Assembly: GCA_029948255.1 (NCBI GenBank) | Contig: JALIZF010001234.1 | Coordinates: 125,744 to 189,743, forward strand | From: Telmatactis stephensoni | Taxonomy: Eukaryota; Cnidaria; Anthozoa; Actiniaria; Isophelliidae | Length of the DNA: 64,000 bases | Reading direction: 5' to 3' | Shown here: positions 11,746-21,761 of the stretch, one piece after another | How the letters are laid out: each line of letters opens with the position of its first letter | How positions within the stretch are numbered: position 1 is the stretch's first letter | Position numbers and translations under genes: made by a program | Notes under the pieces: model-generated | The model's database searches: none | Told to the model about the DNA's origin: nothing | Seen by the model: only the letters and a program-made list of their open reading frames with translations

Positions 11746-12073
11746 AACATCGAGGCTGAAAATGACACGAAAATAGCAGCTAATTTGCTGATTTTAGGCA
11801 ATCTTTCTTAAATGCAAAAAATACTCATTGATTAACTGGAAGTTGTGAAATTTGTGGCCGAATGATAAGTTCTTAGCTCCTTCAAAATATCGTGACGGCA
11901 TTGCGTGACATATTTTTGATCGCTGATAAAACGATGGCGAAGCGACAGAAACAGTCAAAAAATTCAAGGGAGACTTCTTTCAGACTCTTTTGCTAAATTA
12001 TTAGATTAAAAACTTTTAAAAATATCTTTTTCTGAAATTTTCCTTGCTTTTGACGTCACATGCAATCTAAGAA

Positions 12074-12455
12074 TAACGTAACACAAGAGAGACCAAACCC
12101 AAACGTGACACAAGAAAGAGATCAAGTTCAAAAGGTCAGTTTTATTTATCCGTTTGGTTTAAAACACAGTTTCTACTCGGGTAGCTGTGGGCTTCCTATG
12201 TTGCTATATTTACACAGAATAGAGTACTGCACTTCACTTTCTGCCGTTAGAAACGGCTAGTAGCTCTAACATATTCACATAAACACTGACATCTATTTGC
12301 GTACGTCAGTTTCGATTCCTTCGCTTTTGACGTTTTGAGTCTTAGGTTACTATTAACATATTTTATCTATTATTAAATAAAACCTAAGCAATTAATGCAA
12401 AAAACAAGAATTTTCAATTTATACGCGGCATTAATCCGTTTTTATTCTATCCGTG
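12074..12455. repeat. Dispersed repeat joined to the LicD 3' end
   Basis: 12074-12210 matches the right part of the foldback element at 880-1660 without the LINE. 12218-12455 matches 2310-2573. Similarity stops at 12455, four bases before the LicD stop codon. The AATAAA on the minus strand at 12446-12441, which would end the LicD transcript, lies within this repeat. Confidence 0.65.
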
Positions 12456-12458
12456 GAG

Positions 12459-13499
12459 TTACTGCTCAACTGATTCTTGTTTCAAGTTACCTGATGTATC
12501 AAGCTCTGAGCAAGCATGTAAGGCGTCAGGAATTTGATAACCGTCTGAAAGCCGACGTTTTTCCACCGATGGTAAATCCATGTATGATTCTCCATAAGTA
12601 GTAGTTAAAAACTGTTCCCAGTCATTTTGAACCGGTACCTCAAATCCTTCGAATTTCATGTGTTTTAAAGGGAAAGGGTTATAGCCATCGTAGCCGAAGA
12701 GAAACCGCCAAAGCTTTTTAAAAATTGATGGTCTATCAAAATGAAAGTCAACGTAGCGACCATTTCTGAGGAGCACGGGGTACAGATCTATCAATATACC
12801 ATCTATCCACGGACACTTTGTTTTAAGACAAAATTTATAACAGCTTTTTTCGTCCCTTAGTCGAGGATTCCATGGATTAATACTCGAAAAATAAAATTCC
12901 TCTAATTGATTCCTTGTTGTTTTTGAATTGAAATGAGCGGTTTGTTGCACTAAAAGCTGAAGCAGCTGAAGGGCTTTCTTCTCACCCTCGTGGTGTTGTA
13001 TAATCATGCCAGTCGGCAACTCCTTCGTTGCCTTACGAATAAATTCAATATAATCTTCCACGGGCATTTCAATGTCAAGATCCGAGTCCCAAGGAATAAA
13101 GCCTCCATGACGAACAGCTCCAAGAAGAGTCCCTCTCTTCACCCAGTAACGTAATCCATACTTCTTACAAAGAACATCAAAAATCAGCAACATTCGTATG
13201 GCTACCAGCTGAACTTGTCTGATTTCATTCTGTCCTTGAATTCGAATATCTGGACAATCCCAGTTTCCATTTTCTTTTAGAGTACAATGCGAATTCTTTA
13301 AGTTTCGGTACGGTCTGTTTTTCAAGTCAAAATTGAGCTGTTGGCTCTGTTGGTCGTCACGAATGTAAAGTCTTCCTGCGGATTGACTCAAAATATAATA
13401 ACTGGCTAAGAGAACAAGAAGAAGAAGTAAGCATCTCTGTGTTCTTTTGTTTTTCATATGTAACACCAGAGAGCTAGAGGAACACGGTCGACGATTCAT
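12459..13499 (-). CDS. LicD/fukutin-family type II membrane protein
   Basis: The 346-aa protein is encoded without an intron. A short basic N-terminus leads to one hydrophobic segment (about residues 22-40) and then a lumenal domain, the plan of a Golgi type II enzyme. Residues about 105-150 hold the LicD nucleotidyltransferase-like core: 'YWVKRGTLLGAVRHGGFIPW' then 'DSDLDIEM', where the D-x-D carboxylates would bind metal. LicD-family proteins transfer phosphorylated groups such as phosphocholine or ribitol phosphate; fukutin and FKRP are animal members. The exact donor and acceptor cannot be read from sequence. The first ATG was taken as start; the ATG at codon 15 would also keep the membrane segment. 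The only nearby AATAAA lies 13 bases past the stop, inside repeat DNA. The core residues are intact, so it is probably functional. Confidence 0.85.
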   Translation of the reverse strand: MNRRPCSSSSLVLHMKNKRTQRCLLLLLVLLASYYILSQSAGRLYIRDDQQSQQLNFDLKNRPYRNLKNSHCTLKENGNWDCPDIRIQGQNEIRQVQLVAIRMLLIFDVLCKKYGLRYWVKRGTLLGAVRHGGFIPWDSDLDIEMPVEDYIEFIRKATKELPTGMIIQHHEGEKKALQLLQLLVQQTAHFNSKTTRNQLEEFYFSSINPWNPRLRDEKSCYKFCLKTKCPWIDGILIDLYPVLLRNGRYVDFHFDRPSIFKKLWRFLFGYDGYNPFPLKHMKFEGFEVPVQNDWEQFLTTTYGESYMDLPSVEKRRLSDGYQIPDALHACSELDTSGNLKQESVEQ

Positions 13500-13638
13500 A
13501 ATATTACATCTCGTTTAAGACCCGAGACCGAGATACAGAGAAGCTCTCTGGGAGTCCAGGGGGAGGGGCACATGAATCATATAGACCCATATATGTCACA
13601 ATATTGACACGTTACCGATATTTCCTACGAGCAACGAT

Positions 13639-13849
13639 CAGGGTCGTGACATGGTACGTGGGATCAGAGATCACAGGCTTGGGATCGGGATCTCAAGCCA
13701 TGGGATCGGGGTCACAAACGTGGGATCGGGATCAGTAGTCAAATCAACAGGATTCAGGGATCAAAATTTTCACAACTGGGATCAGGGATCAAAATTTTCG
13801 ACCAAAAAACGGGACCACGAGCGAAAAAACGTACCATGTCACGACCCTG
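13639..13849. mobile_element. MITE with CAGGGTCGTGAC ends
   Basis: A 211-bp element with 20-bp inverted ends (CAGGGTCGTGACATGGTACG) is flanked on both sides by AACGAT. The interior repeats a GGGATCAGGGATCAAAATTT-like unit. It lies just upstream of the LicD gene start. Confidence 0.7.
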
Positions 13850-13871
13850 AACGATGGATTAGCACTTTGTA

Positions 13872-13939
13872 TAGTCTCCCTCGCAGCCGTGTTTAGCTTC
13901 GTCACGCAACGAGGCTAAACACGGCTGCGAGGGAGACTA
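13872..13939. mobile_element. Foldback MITE with 9-bp duplication (copy 2)
   Basis: A 68-bp relative of the 6627 element: 31-bp arms with one mismatch, starting TAGTCTCCCTCGCAGCCG, around 6 bases. The flanks are a perfect CACTTTGTA 9-bp duplication. It lacks about 16 bp per arm compared with copy 1. Confidence 0.85.
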
Positions 13940-13977
13940 CACTTTGTAGGAAGACTAGAAAATTATTATACTAGACT

Positions 13978-14292
13978 TTTTGTAACAGAAAGTGAAATGC
14001 TGCAAACATAAAACAGCCTGATACATCCAAGAAAACAGCTATTCAAAAACGAACATTAAATATTCATAAACTGATTGCCTGTGTAAATAAATCAGTCTCA
14101 AAAGACGTACCTCAGATGATTATTCATCCTCGGGGACCCAGGGTGAAAGGGGAGGGGAAGGACTCTGCCCGAGGATGATGATGATTATCCTAAAGGAATT
14201 CCTTTAGGATAATAATCATCTGAGGTACGTCTTTTGAAACTGATTTATTTACACAGGCAATCAGTTTATGAATATTTTTGAATTGCTGTTTA
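13978..14292. mobile_element. Palindromic element with a dispersed relative
   Basis: 14035-14115 pairs with 14205-14292 as an inverted repeat, including ACTGATTGCCTGTGTAAATA and its complement. The left border sequence 13978-14068 recurs at 31093-31171 in DDB1 intron 1, so this is a mobile family. Confidence 0.55.
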
Positions 14293-14736
14293 TATTCGCC
14301 TTTTTGTATTCCTCCCAACGTTTTAGAAAGTCAAATAGTCTTTTACAAGGCCCGTAACTTCTTGACGCGAACATGATATCCGGCCCTCGCCAGTAAACGC
14401 GGTTTAATCTTTAATCATTGACAATCATTATCTTCCTTGGGTTCGGGGAATTAACACATTATAGCCGGGTCTTTAACACTGTTTTAACAGCACAATCAAC
14501 GGGAAGGCGGGGGAATTAACGTCGACTAATTCAAAGAAAATGATCTGTTTCGCCGCCGTTTTTGGCCTCTAAGGGCCGGGAAATGCTGGGACTTTAACAT
14601 TGTAGAAATGTTAATTCCCCCAGTATTGCCCGGGGGTTGGTGGGCCGTGGTTTCAATTGACTGATGCATAAAGCTAGCTAGCCTTCAAACTGCTTTATAG
14701 TGCATGTTTTGAAACCTGGTCTTGTATCCAAGGAAA

Positions 14737-15260
14737 CCAGGAGCCCATTACTAGGAGCGTACAACTAGGACCCTGATCTTGAGTGATCCTTTTCTCAGAC
14801 CTGGTTATTTTTAGATTCATATTTCCACGTAGAATTAAGCGTTTTCAAATAGGTCCGCAAAGGTATAATTCAATATGGCGGCTTCAGACGGAGACGTGGT
14901 CGTTTTTTACTCGCTTATATCTGTCGTTCCTCGTTTTCCGATTCCTTTTTATTCCCTATCCATCATTACTTAGTGTATTTACCCATGAAACACTGCAGTC
15001 GTGCTGCAGGATGCATACAATGTATAGGTACTTGTAGTCTAGTGCTGAAGCTGAAGTCGGCGATCAGTAAAGATATGGAATAAAAAATAAGGAGTTGTAA
15101 TTGTTCTTTTGGAGGAGATACTCATGTAAAAGACAGACTACGGTATTGGCTACGGTAGCATTCTTTGTCTGCATATCCGTTCTAAATATAGCTGGTCTGT
15201 GAAAACGATAACCCTAAAGCGATGTACGTGAGTTGTACGCTCCTAGTAATGGGCTCCTGA
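14737..15260. mobile_element. MITE with 29-bp inverted ends
   Basis: The ends are CAGGAGCCCATTACTAGGAG and complement, extending nearly perfectly to 29 bases. The flanks share AGGAAAC. The 524-bp interior has no transposase. Confidence 0.7.
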
Positions 15261-15425
15261 GGAAACTGAAAATAAATTGCGAAATGCGAAACTGAAATTG
15301 GTCATAATAAACACCTTGTTTGGAGACGAAAGATGTCAATCAAACGTGAATGGCTGAGTTTAGGGGGTGTTCACATGACACTAGGATCAACCTAGCAAGC
15401 GATGTACATCACTTAGGCCTAGTTC

Positions 15426-16708
15426 GAGGGTCTCAATGGGGGGGGGGGGGGGGTATCAGTCACGACTCACGCTTAAAAAAATCGCTTTTTCACGACTCAC
15501 GGTTAATTTTTCCGAATCACGGTTAACCTAGGCGTTTTGAAAAATTTTCCGATATAGCATGAAGAAAAAATTCGTTTTGAATTGAATTGCTGAGACGCCT
15601 GGACAAAGACCACCAAGAGTAACATAGTGAGCGCCTGGCTGACGCCTAGTCAACTCGCCCAGGAAGACCAGGCAACGCTCAAATGTCATTGGTCTCACGC
15701 CCCAGCGCCACAGGAGAGTTCACCTAGACTTTAGATCATTTAAGGACGTTCGCGGGCATTGTTCGCGCGCATGCACTTTTACTGCGCACGGTAGCGCGCG
15801 CTTCCTCGATAAATCCAAGATGGCGGCCTAAAAGAATTTTTTCCGTAACGACTTTTTCGATTTTTTTAAATGGAAATTTTTCAAAAAAAGGAAAAATAGG
15901 GAGGGGGGGGGGGGGGGGAAGTAATTTTACGGAGGAAAAAAATCGTTCAGGTTGAAAAACTGCAGAAAAAAGGATGGAAAAGATTCTACTGGGCCCAGTC
16001 TCCTCTCGGTATTCAAGATGGCGGCCAATTTTTGAATCGATTTTGAACTTTACGGCTCAATATCTCGGAAACGAATACGGTGACCCCCACTTTTTATTTC
16101 AATGTTTGATAAAGAATTACATAAGCTGTTAATATGCTAAATATGAAAAAAAATAATGGTAAAATCATAATAAAAACACGGATTTCCGTGACAACTTTGA
16201 GCTAAGTCCCGGCAAAAGTGTCGCTCGTGACTGCCAATTCGAATTAAAAACAACAGCTATTTGTTAAGTATTTACAAATATTTTTACATACTATTATTCC
16301 ATGGGTTATTAGGCGGTCGTGTATCTAAACAATGAGTAATCCATTTAGTTTTTCTACAAAAAATGACTTCTATGCTCGACTCCTATAGATTGGCGCGCAA
16401 GCGATCTTCTACGAGAAAGTGGGTGCACTTTGATGTCGTCTCACTCCTCAACGAGAACGGTGACCCCCATTTTTTATTTGCTCTTTGAACTTCTATGATG
16501 ACATTATCTCACCATGCGAAGTATGAAGAAAAAAACATGGTAAACTTTTTTGCCCGCGAACGTCCTTAAATGCACTATAAAAAACGAAAATCACGGCTCA
16601 CGCTACAAAAATTTTTCACGGCTCACGATTACTTTTTTCGAATTTTCACGACTCACGGTTCATTTTTTAAGCGTTTCACGACTCACGCTTAACCCCATTG
16701 AGACCCTC
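15426..16708. mobile_element. Middle element, GAGGGTCTCAATGGGG ends
   Basis: This 1283-bp element has 16-bp inverted ends and a 6-bp TAGTTC duplication (15420-15425 and 16709-16714). Near both ends a TCACGACTCACGCTTAA-like unit is repeated in the same direction (15451-15530 and 16588-16694), although the element's termini are inverted. It is itself split by a TTAA-flanked element. Confidence 0.7.
15744..16565. mobile_element. Inner TTAA-flanked MITE
   Basis: The ends GGACGTTCGCGGGCA and complement are each bordered by TTAA (15740-15743 and 16566-16569), the piggyBac-type target. The 822-bp interior is non-coding, with AAGATGGCGGCC motifs and twice a GGTGACCCCCA-plus-TTTTTATTT block, also echoed in the TTAA-flanked element at 41415-42059. 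Confidence 0.7.
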
Positions 16709-16867
16709 TAGTTCAAACGTCGCATCTCGAGTCACATGTGCTGAATTCAATGCAAATGAGATGATAATGAGTAGAAACAAAAGATTTGACTAATTTGCAT
16801 TGAATTCGACACATGTGAGATGCGACGTTTGAACTAGGCCTTATAATTCAAATAACAAAGAATGGTA

Positions 16868-17133
16868 AGGGAGCATTCATTTTTTAGGAAGGGGGTGGGC
16901 GGGGGAATTGCAGGAATCAAATACAAAAAAAATGCAAGCCCCCACGGTAAGATATTGAACTATATTGATGACCCACCCTACTTCCAAATATGAAAATAGG
17001 GTCCCTTGATCTGGTTTAACTTTCAGAAAAACATGACCCACCCCTTTTCATAGAGTAAATTTCTTTTGGCCCACCCCTCAATTCCTCCGGCCCACATCCC
17101 CCCCCCCCCCCTCCTAAAAAATGAATGCTCCCT
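16868..17133. mobile_element. Palindromic MITE next to LINE 2
   Basis: AGGGAGCATTCATTTTTTAGGA on the left and its complement on the right enclose about 220 bp with a G-rich and a C-rich side. The second LINE starts directly after it. Confidence 0.65.
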
Positions 17134-17136
17134 AAA

Positions 17137-18331
17137 ACAAAACAAAGGACAGAGATTACATGTAGAACAAAAGGCATTGTTCATCATATCTCCTGGAAAG
17201 GAAACAGCGAGTCAGAGTCAAGGGTGTGGTTTCTAGCTACAGCACCGTCAAAACTGGCGTGCCACAGGGTTCTTTATTGGGTCCTCTTCTGTTCAATATC
17301 TTTATCAATGATGTAAACTACAGCGTCCCAAACGTCTCACTCAGACTTTATGCTGATGATACCACAAGTTATGGTGCTGATGTCTCTCCAACTGTGCTGG
17401 AGTTTGTGGTCAACAAAGATCTGAAGACGTTATCGTCCTGGTTCAGAAGTAACCACCTGAATGTCAGCAACAGCAAAACACAGGCATTCTCCGTTGGCCC
17501 ATGCAAGTACGACTATGGACTTTGTTTGGACAGCACTAAGATAGACATTACTAATAATGTTAAGATCCTGGGGGTAACCCTGGATAGTAAACTTAATTTT
17601 AAGATTCACATCTCTGAGCAACTTAAGAAAGCTTATGCTAAGGCTGCTGCTTTGAGGCGAATTAGAAGATCTTTGCCCATCGATAAGATGATTATGCTAT
17701 ACAAGGCGTTTATTCTTCCACACCTAGAATACTGTGGTCCTTTAATGCTAGGTTTAGGTAAAGTTCAAAGCGACCGACTAGATAACGCTAATTATTATAT
17801 TCTTAGATCTGTGTTAGGCTATGGTAAAACTGTTCCATATGAGCAGATATTAAGCACCGTCGAACTATCTAATCTCAAGAAACGACGTATCTATCAGTCA
17901 ATGGTATTACTTTATAAGAGTTTATATGGAGATGGTCCTCAGTATATAAAGAATCTTTTTAGCTTTAGAAAAACACATTATAATCTCAGGGGAGATGGAT
18001 ATAAGCTAGCTATACCTAGGTTTAACTTATTATGGAAGAAAAAATCATTTAGCTATATGGCTGCTAACGTTTGGAATAGTCTTCCCAACAAAGTTCATAA
18101 TGCAGCGAGTCTAACTGAATTCAAAAGCAACCTTAAGAAAGCCATTCTTTAGATTCTTCAGTTCAATTTATTTTCTATAACTATTGATAATTTCATACCA
18201 TTTTTTTCTATATTATGTTTCCAAGTTATAATTAATTTATGTTGTTCACACACGTTCGTATTTTGAACGAGTTTCTAGCTCCTGGACGATACGTGTTTAA
18301 ATAAAATAAAAATAAATAAATAAATAAATAA
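17137..18331 (+). mobile_element. 5'-truncated non-LTR retrotransposon
   Basis: 17226-18152 is an open frame for the reverse-transcriptase palm to the C-terminus. It has 'TGVPQGSLLGPLLFNIFIND', then the catalytic box 'RLYADDTT', and C-terminal 'MAANVWNSLPNKVHNAASL'. A 3' UTR with an AATAAA-like run and tandem TAAA units (18297-18331) closes it. The endonuclease and reverse-transcriptase N-terminus are absent. It has YADD where LINE 1 has YVDD and a different C-terminus, so the two are from different families. Confidence 0.8.
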
Positions 18332-18528
18332 TCCACACATTTTTTGTTTTTGTTCTTTGAACAAATCACAAGCTTCGTTCTGGTGGTGCGTGATTTGACT
18401 CAAAGAGGAGCGTGAATCGCATCGTGAATTGAAATTCATAAAATTTGAGCATGATGAATCGATATAGAGCTGCACGTGGTTCTAAATATAGCTCTCGTAG
18501 TCATTGGTAATAGTGAACGGCGAGAGAC

Positions 18529-18674
18529 TAGAGCGATAACACTAAAACCGTGAAATAACTTAGCAACTAAATAGAGACAAATAGTAGCAAAACGCTTTGT
18601 TTTCTATTGTTTCATTAGTACTATTTGTACTTTTTAGTTAGTACTTGTTTCACGGTTTTAGTGTTATCGCTCTA
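18529..18674. mobile_element. Foldback MITE, TAGAGCGATAACAC ends
   Basis: Inverted ends of about 26 bases (TAGAGCGATAACACTAAAAC and complement) enclose an AT-rich centre. TA at the borders suggests a mariner-type target. Confidence 0.6.
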
Positions 18675-18706
18675 TACGTATGATACGTAGCACGTAGTTG
18701 ATGCAA

Positions 18707-18870
18707 TAGAGCGGTTTTCGTATATGAGTGGGAAACTGACCGTACCGTACCGTGACCGTGTCAGTACCGTAATGTCGACAAAAACATTCGAAATCCCTGC
18801 CGTAACCTAACCGTGCATTGACCGTAACTGGTACGGTGATCAGTTTCCCACTCATACGAAAACCGCTCTA
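18707..18870. mobile_element. Foldback MITE, TAGAGCGGTTTTCGTA ends
   Basis: Inverted ends of about 28 bases (TAGAGCGGTTTTCGTAT and complement) surround repeated ACCGTACCGTGACCGT-like sequence. It starts with the same TAGAGCG as its neighbour at 18529. Confidence 0.65.
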
Positions 18871-19439
18871 TAATCATAAAGACATAATACAAAACACATA
18901 ATACAAAGACAATAGAAAACAATAGATTTTTTTACATTACACGAACTGAATGTTATGTAGGTTTTCCCCAATCTCGTTCCCAGAACCCTATTAGGCCAAC
19001 ATCATGAAACCGTAATCGCATTGGAAGGAAAACGGAGAAAAATATTATTATGAAAGCACTGCGTATTTTCAAAAGAAGTGGTCAGTAAAAAACAGTCTGC
19101 CTGACATCAGGCTCAAGAAGATGAACAATTTGGTTTGTTTGTCTGAGTTGTGACGTCACTGAAGCACTCCCTATGATTGAGAATTTTAAAGCCGAGTTTT
19201 CAGTGAAGGGAGATTTCTCAGTTTTGAAATCCGGTTTCCCTATTTTGAATCAACGCCACAATTTCGTGCTCCGGAAAGGTCGTCACTGATCAACCTCGAT
19301 TTCATGCAGACTTCTCAGTAACAGTGCGTTAGGAAACGGGGCAGGGGTGCTCCCTTTGATTTACAAGCTTATTCCTTCCAATGAAGGCTGGGACACGACA
19401 CCAGCTTTGACATCCCATCCCATCCCATCTGAGTGGCCC
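18871..19439. other. Non-coding stretch
   Basis: No gene, clear repeat or RNA is recognisable. Confidence 0.4.
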
Positions 19440-19693
19440 TCGAAAAAATAATTAATATAATGCAAAATAGTACGAAATTACTTAGCCAATTACCGTGGGT
19501 CCAGTCATAGGACAGACCACACACACCGGCAACTTCATGACCTACTCTCTAGAATGGTGGTGTAGGTTCTTGAATGTCCCCCATATACAGGTTAAGGAAG
19601 GGATGGAGACAGGGCCTACGGTTTATAAGTCCTTATCTGATAAGACCTGAATGGTTCTAACCAATTTGCAGATGTAGTTACAAAGGCAGCACC

Positions 19694-19732
<39 letters not shown>

Positions 19733-19801
19733 CCATGGGGCTTGAACCACGACCTTCCGCACGAGGAACCGACGCTCAACCAACCGAGCGAACCGGGTGC
19801 G
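19440..19801 (-). mobile_element. tRNA-derived SINE, family A
   Basis: On the minus strand the head (19801 to about 19730) reads like a tRNA: 'GCTCGGTTGGTTGAGCGTCG' carries an A box and 'GGTCGTGGTTCAAGCC' a B box. The body shares ACAAAGGCAG-ACCTTCTCCT and a CCTAYGGTT block with the element at 23890-24206. Confidence 0.7.
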
Positions 19802-20523
19802 GTTAAGAAGTGGTAGGAGTAGTGGACAGGTGCGTGATGGATGGTCCTTTTATCCTTTTAGGGTTGCAAATATTTCTTTGAATGGATTTTCCAGATATTG
19901 GAAGATATTGGTGTTCGTGACATTCATAACTACTCATTTTTCTAAACACTTTAATTTTGCGTTGTTTTTAGATTGCGAAAATCGCGAAAATCAACAAATG
20001 CCGTACTTTTGGGCTTCCTGTGGAGTGATGCCCGAAAATTACTGTGACGAGTCAGAAGTAAAAAAATAAAAAATAAAAAAACTTTAAAAATCAGTTATTC
20101 TCTAGAAAGTACCATACACAGACCAATTATACAACAATAACGAGTATTAGAATCACAAGAGGGATTTCAATGAGTTTAATTTAATAACAACAGTTTCTTC
20201 TTATCGGATTGTCGTCCCCAGAGCCCACATCCGTGGGACCCCTGTGGTTGTCAGATGCTGATCACGAGAATCTTTGTGCGTTTGCTGTTCATGTTTTGCT
20301 AAAACAAAACAATTTCTAGACGTTCTATTAGTTTCTAACTCAAAAGCCAAGCAGTGGAACATTAACCAGAGGTAAAAACACTGAAATTATGAATTGAATT
20401 TCAATCATTCCCCCATGGCAGCCATGTTGGTGATCTTGACAAAACAACACCACCACCATGGCTGCCATATGTCTTTTCTATCTCGTGACAGTAATTTGAG
20501 TAACTGATAAACTTGGGGTCGAC
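19802..20523. other. Non-coding stretch
   Basis: No gene is supported. 20410-20468 is a small palindrome (CATGGCAGCCATGTTGGTG and complement). Confidence 0.4.
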
Positions 20524-20663
20524 GGTGCGCTCATTTTACTTCCCTCTCTCCATCAGTGCTACGTTTTAAGGATATTTAAAGCTACCTAAAGCTACACAGA
20601 AAGGAAAGAAGTTGAAACAAGGATGTGAGATCCTGGGACCTCTTGCACCAAAAGCCGCGCACT
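20524..20663 (-). mobile_element. tRNA-derived SINE, family B (partial)
   Basis: It matches 45190-45355 over ATTTAAAGCTAC, GAAGTTGAAACAAGGATGTG and CCTCTTGCACCAAAAG. In the better copy the minus strand shows a tRNA-like head; here part of the head is lost. Confidence 0.6.
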
Positions 20664-21341
20664 AATCACAAATTATTGCAGTCCAAGCTAGATTTCGTGA
20701 TTTTTTTGTTAGGGAATGCATGCAATTTTGAATTCCAGTCTGATGAAGGAATTTCAGAAGGAGGGTGCTCCTTTATATTTTGAAAGTGGATGATTTTTTT
20801 ATGCTCGAAAATCAAACCAAAAAATTGAGTCTGCTGAATTCAGCTGCTAATTAGTTTCCAATATGCATGAGCTATTGTCTGGACTGGCCAATCAGCTAGT
20901 GCAAACTTTATGTATCCCGTGAAGTAGTTCCTCATTGGTTAGTTGAAATTCAAAATGGCATTGCAATGAAGGTTTGAAGGCTGGGAAGTTCAGCAGACTC
21001 AAATTTTTTGGTGAGATTTTTGAACCTACAAAAACTGGGTCTACAAAGTAGGCTAATGATTGGAGTGAAGAGGAATTAATCTTCAATAAACATCCTGGTA
21101 GTCGTGAACATATCAATATATTTTTCAGCAGATCATTCATGAAATCCCATAGATTTCATATACAAATTCATAGCTTGGGCTACCTGTGGGCTGCATCAGT
21201 ATTGTGATGTTTGTAAAAATGTCTGACATTCCTGCTGTAATTGCCATGACCATGGGATGCCATTTCCACACTCATACAAAATCTGCTCTAGTTAAGGATG
21301 ATTAAGATTGAGTGTGCATCCCATGAGAATGTACTATTAAC
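20664..21341. other. Non-coding stretch with a weak palindrome
   Basis: AAAATTGAGTCTGCTGAA (about 20819) and its complement (about 20987) suggest an old foldback element. No gene is supported. Confidence 0.4.
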
Positions 21342-21690
21342 CCCGGGGGGTTACTCCCTATATTGGTGTGCTAGGGATGATCGTCTTATTTTTTAGGGGT
21401 TGAAATTGCCAATTTGGAATTTTTTAGGGGTCGTCAGAGAAAATCCAAGGTTTTTCAGAAAAGATGGTATTTTTTAGGGGTACAAAATAAACGAGATGAT
21501 TTTAGTACTGTTCGATTGTTTTCTTTATTAGTTTTTTGTTTGATTTTTTGGTATTTTTTAAGGGTATTTTTGAGCTGTTAGGTATTTTTTAGGGTCGAAA
21601 ATTTTGGCATTCGGGTATAGGGTACGTTTTGGAGGTTTCTGATGATCATCCCTAGCGTTTTGACCCCGAAGAACCCCCCCCCCCCCCAGG
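21342..21690. repeat. CCCCGGGGGGTTACTCCC-bounded repeat
   Basis: A C/G-run edge at 21342 and a C-run at 21675 enclose about 350 bp. Inside, TATTTTTTAGGGGT-like units recur about six times. It lies just upstream of the sulfatase start. Confidence 0.5.
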
Positions 21691-21761
21691 CTATTAACAC
21701 TAAAGATCATTACTGCGAGTTGACATTCAGCTACTTTCATATTTTTTGTAGGGTGTTTAGG

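Larger units (their letters stand above)
15415..16841. mobile_element. Outer MITE split by a 1.28-kb insertion
   Basis: The outer ends AGGCCTAGTTC (15415-15425) and its complement (16831-16841) belong to one palindromic element of about 138 bp. Its left arm is cut after TAGTTC and resumes at 16709 with TAGTTCAAACGTCGCATC. The right arm (16793-16841) shows what the intact left arm looked like. Confidence 0.75.
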
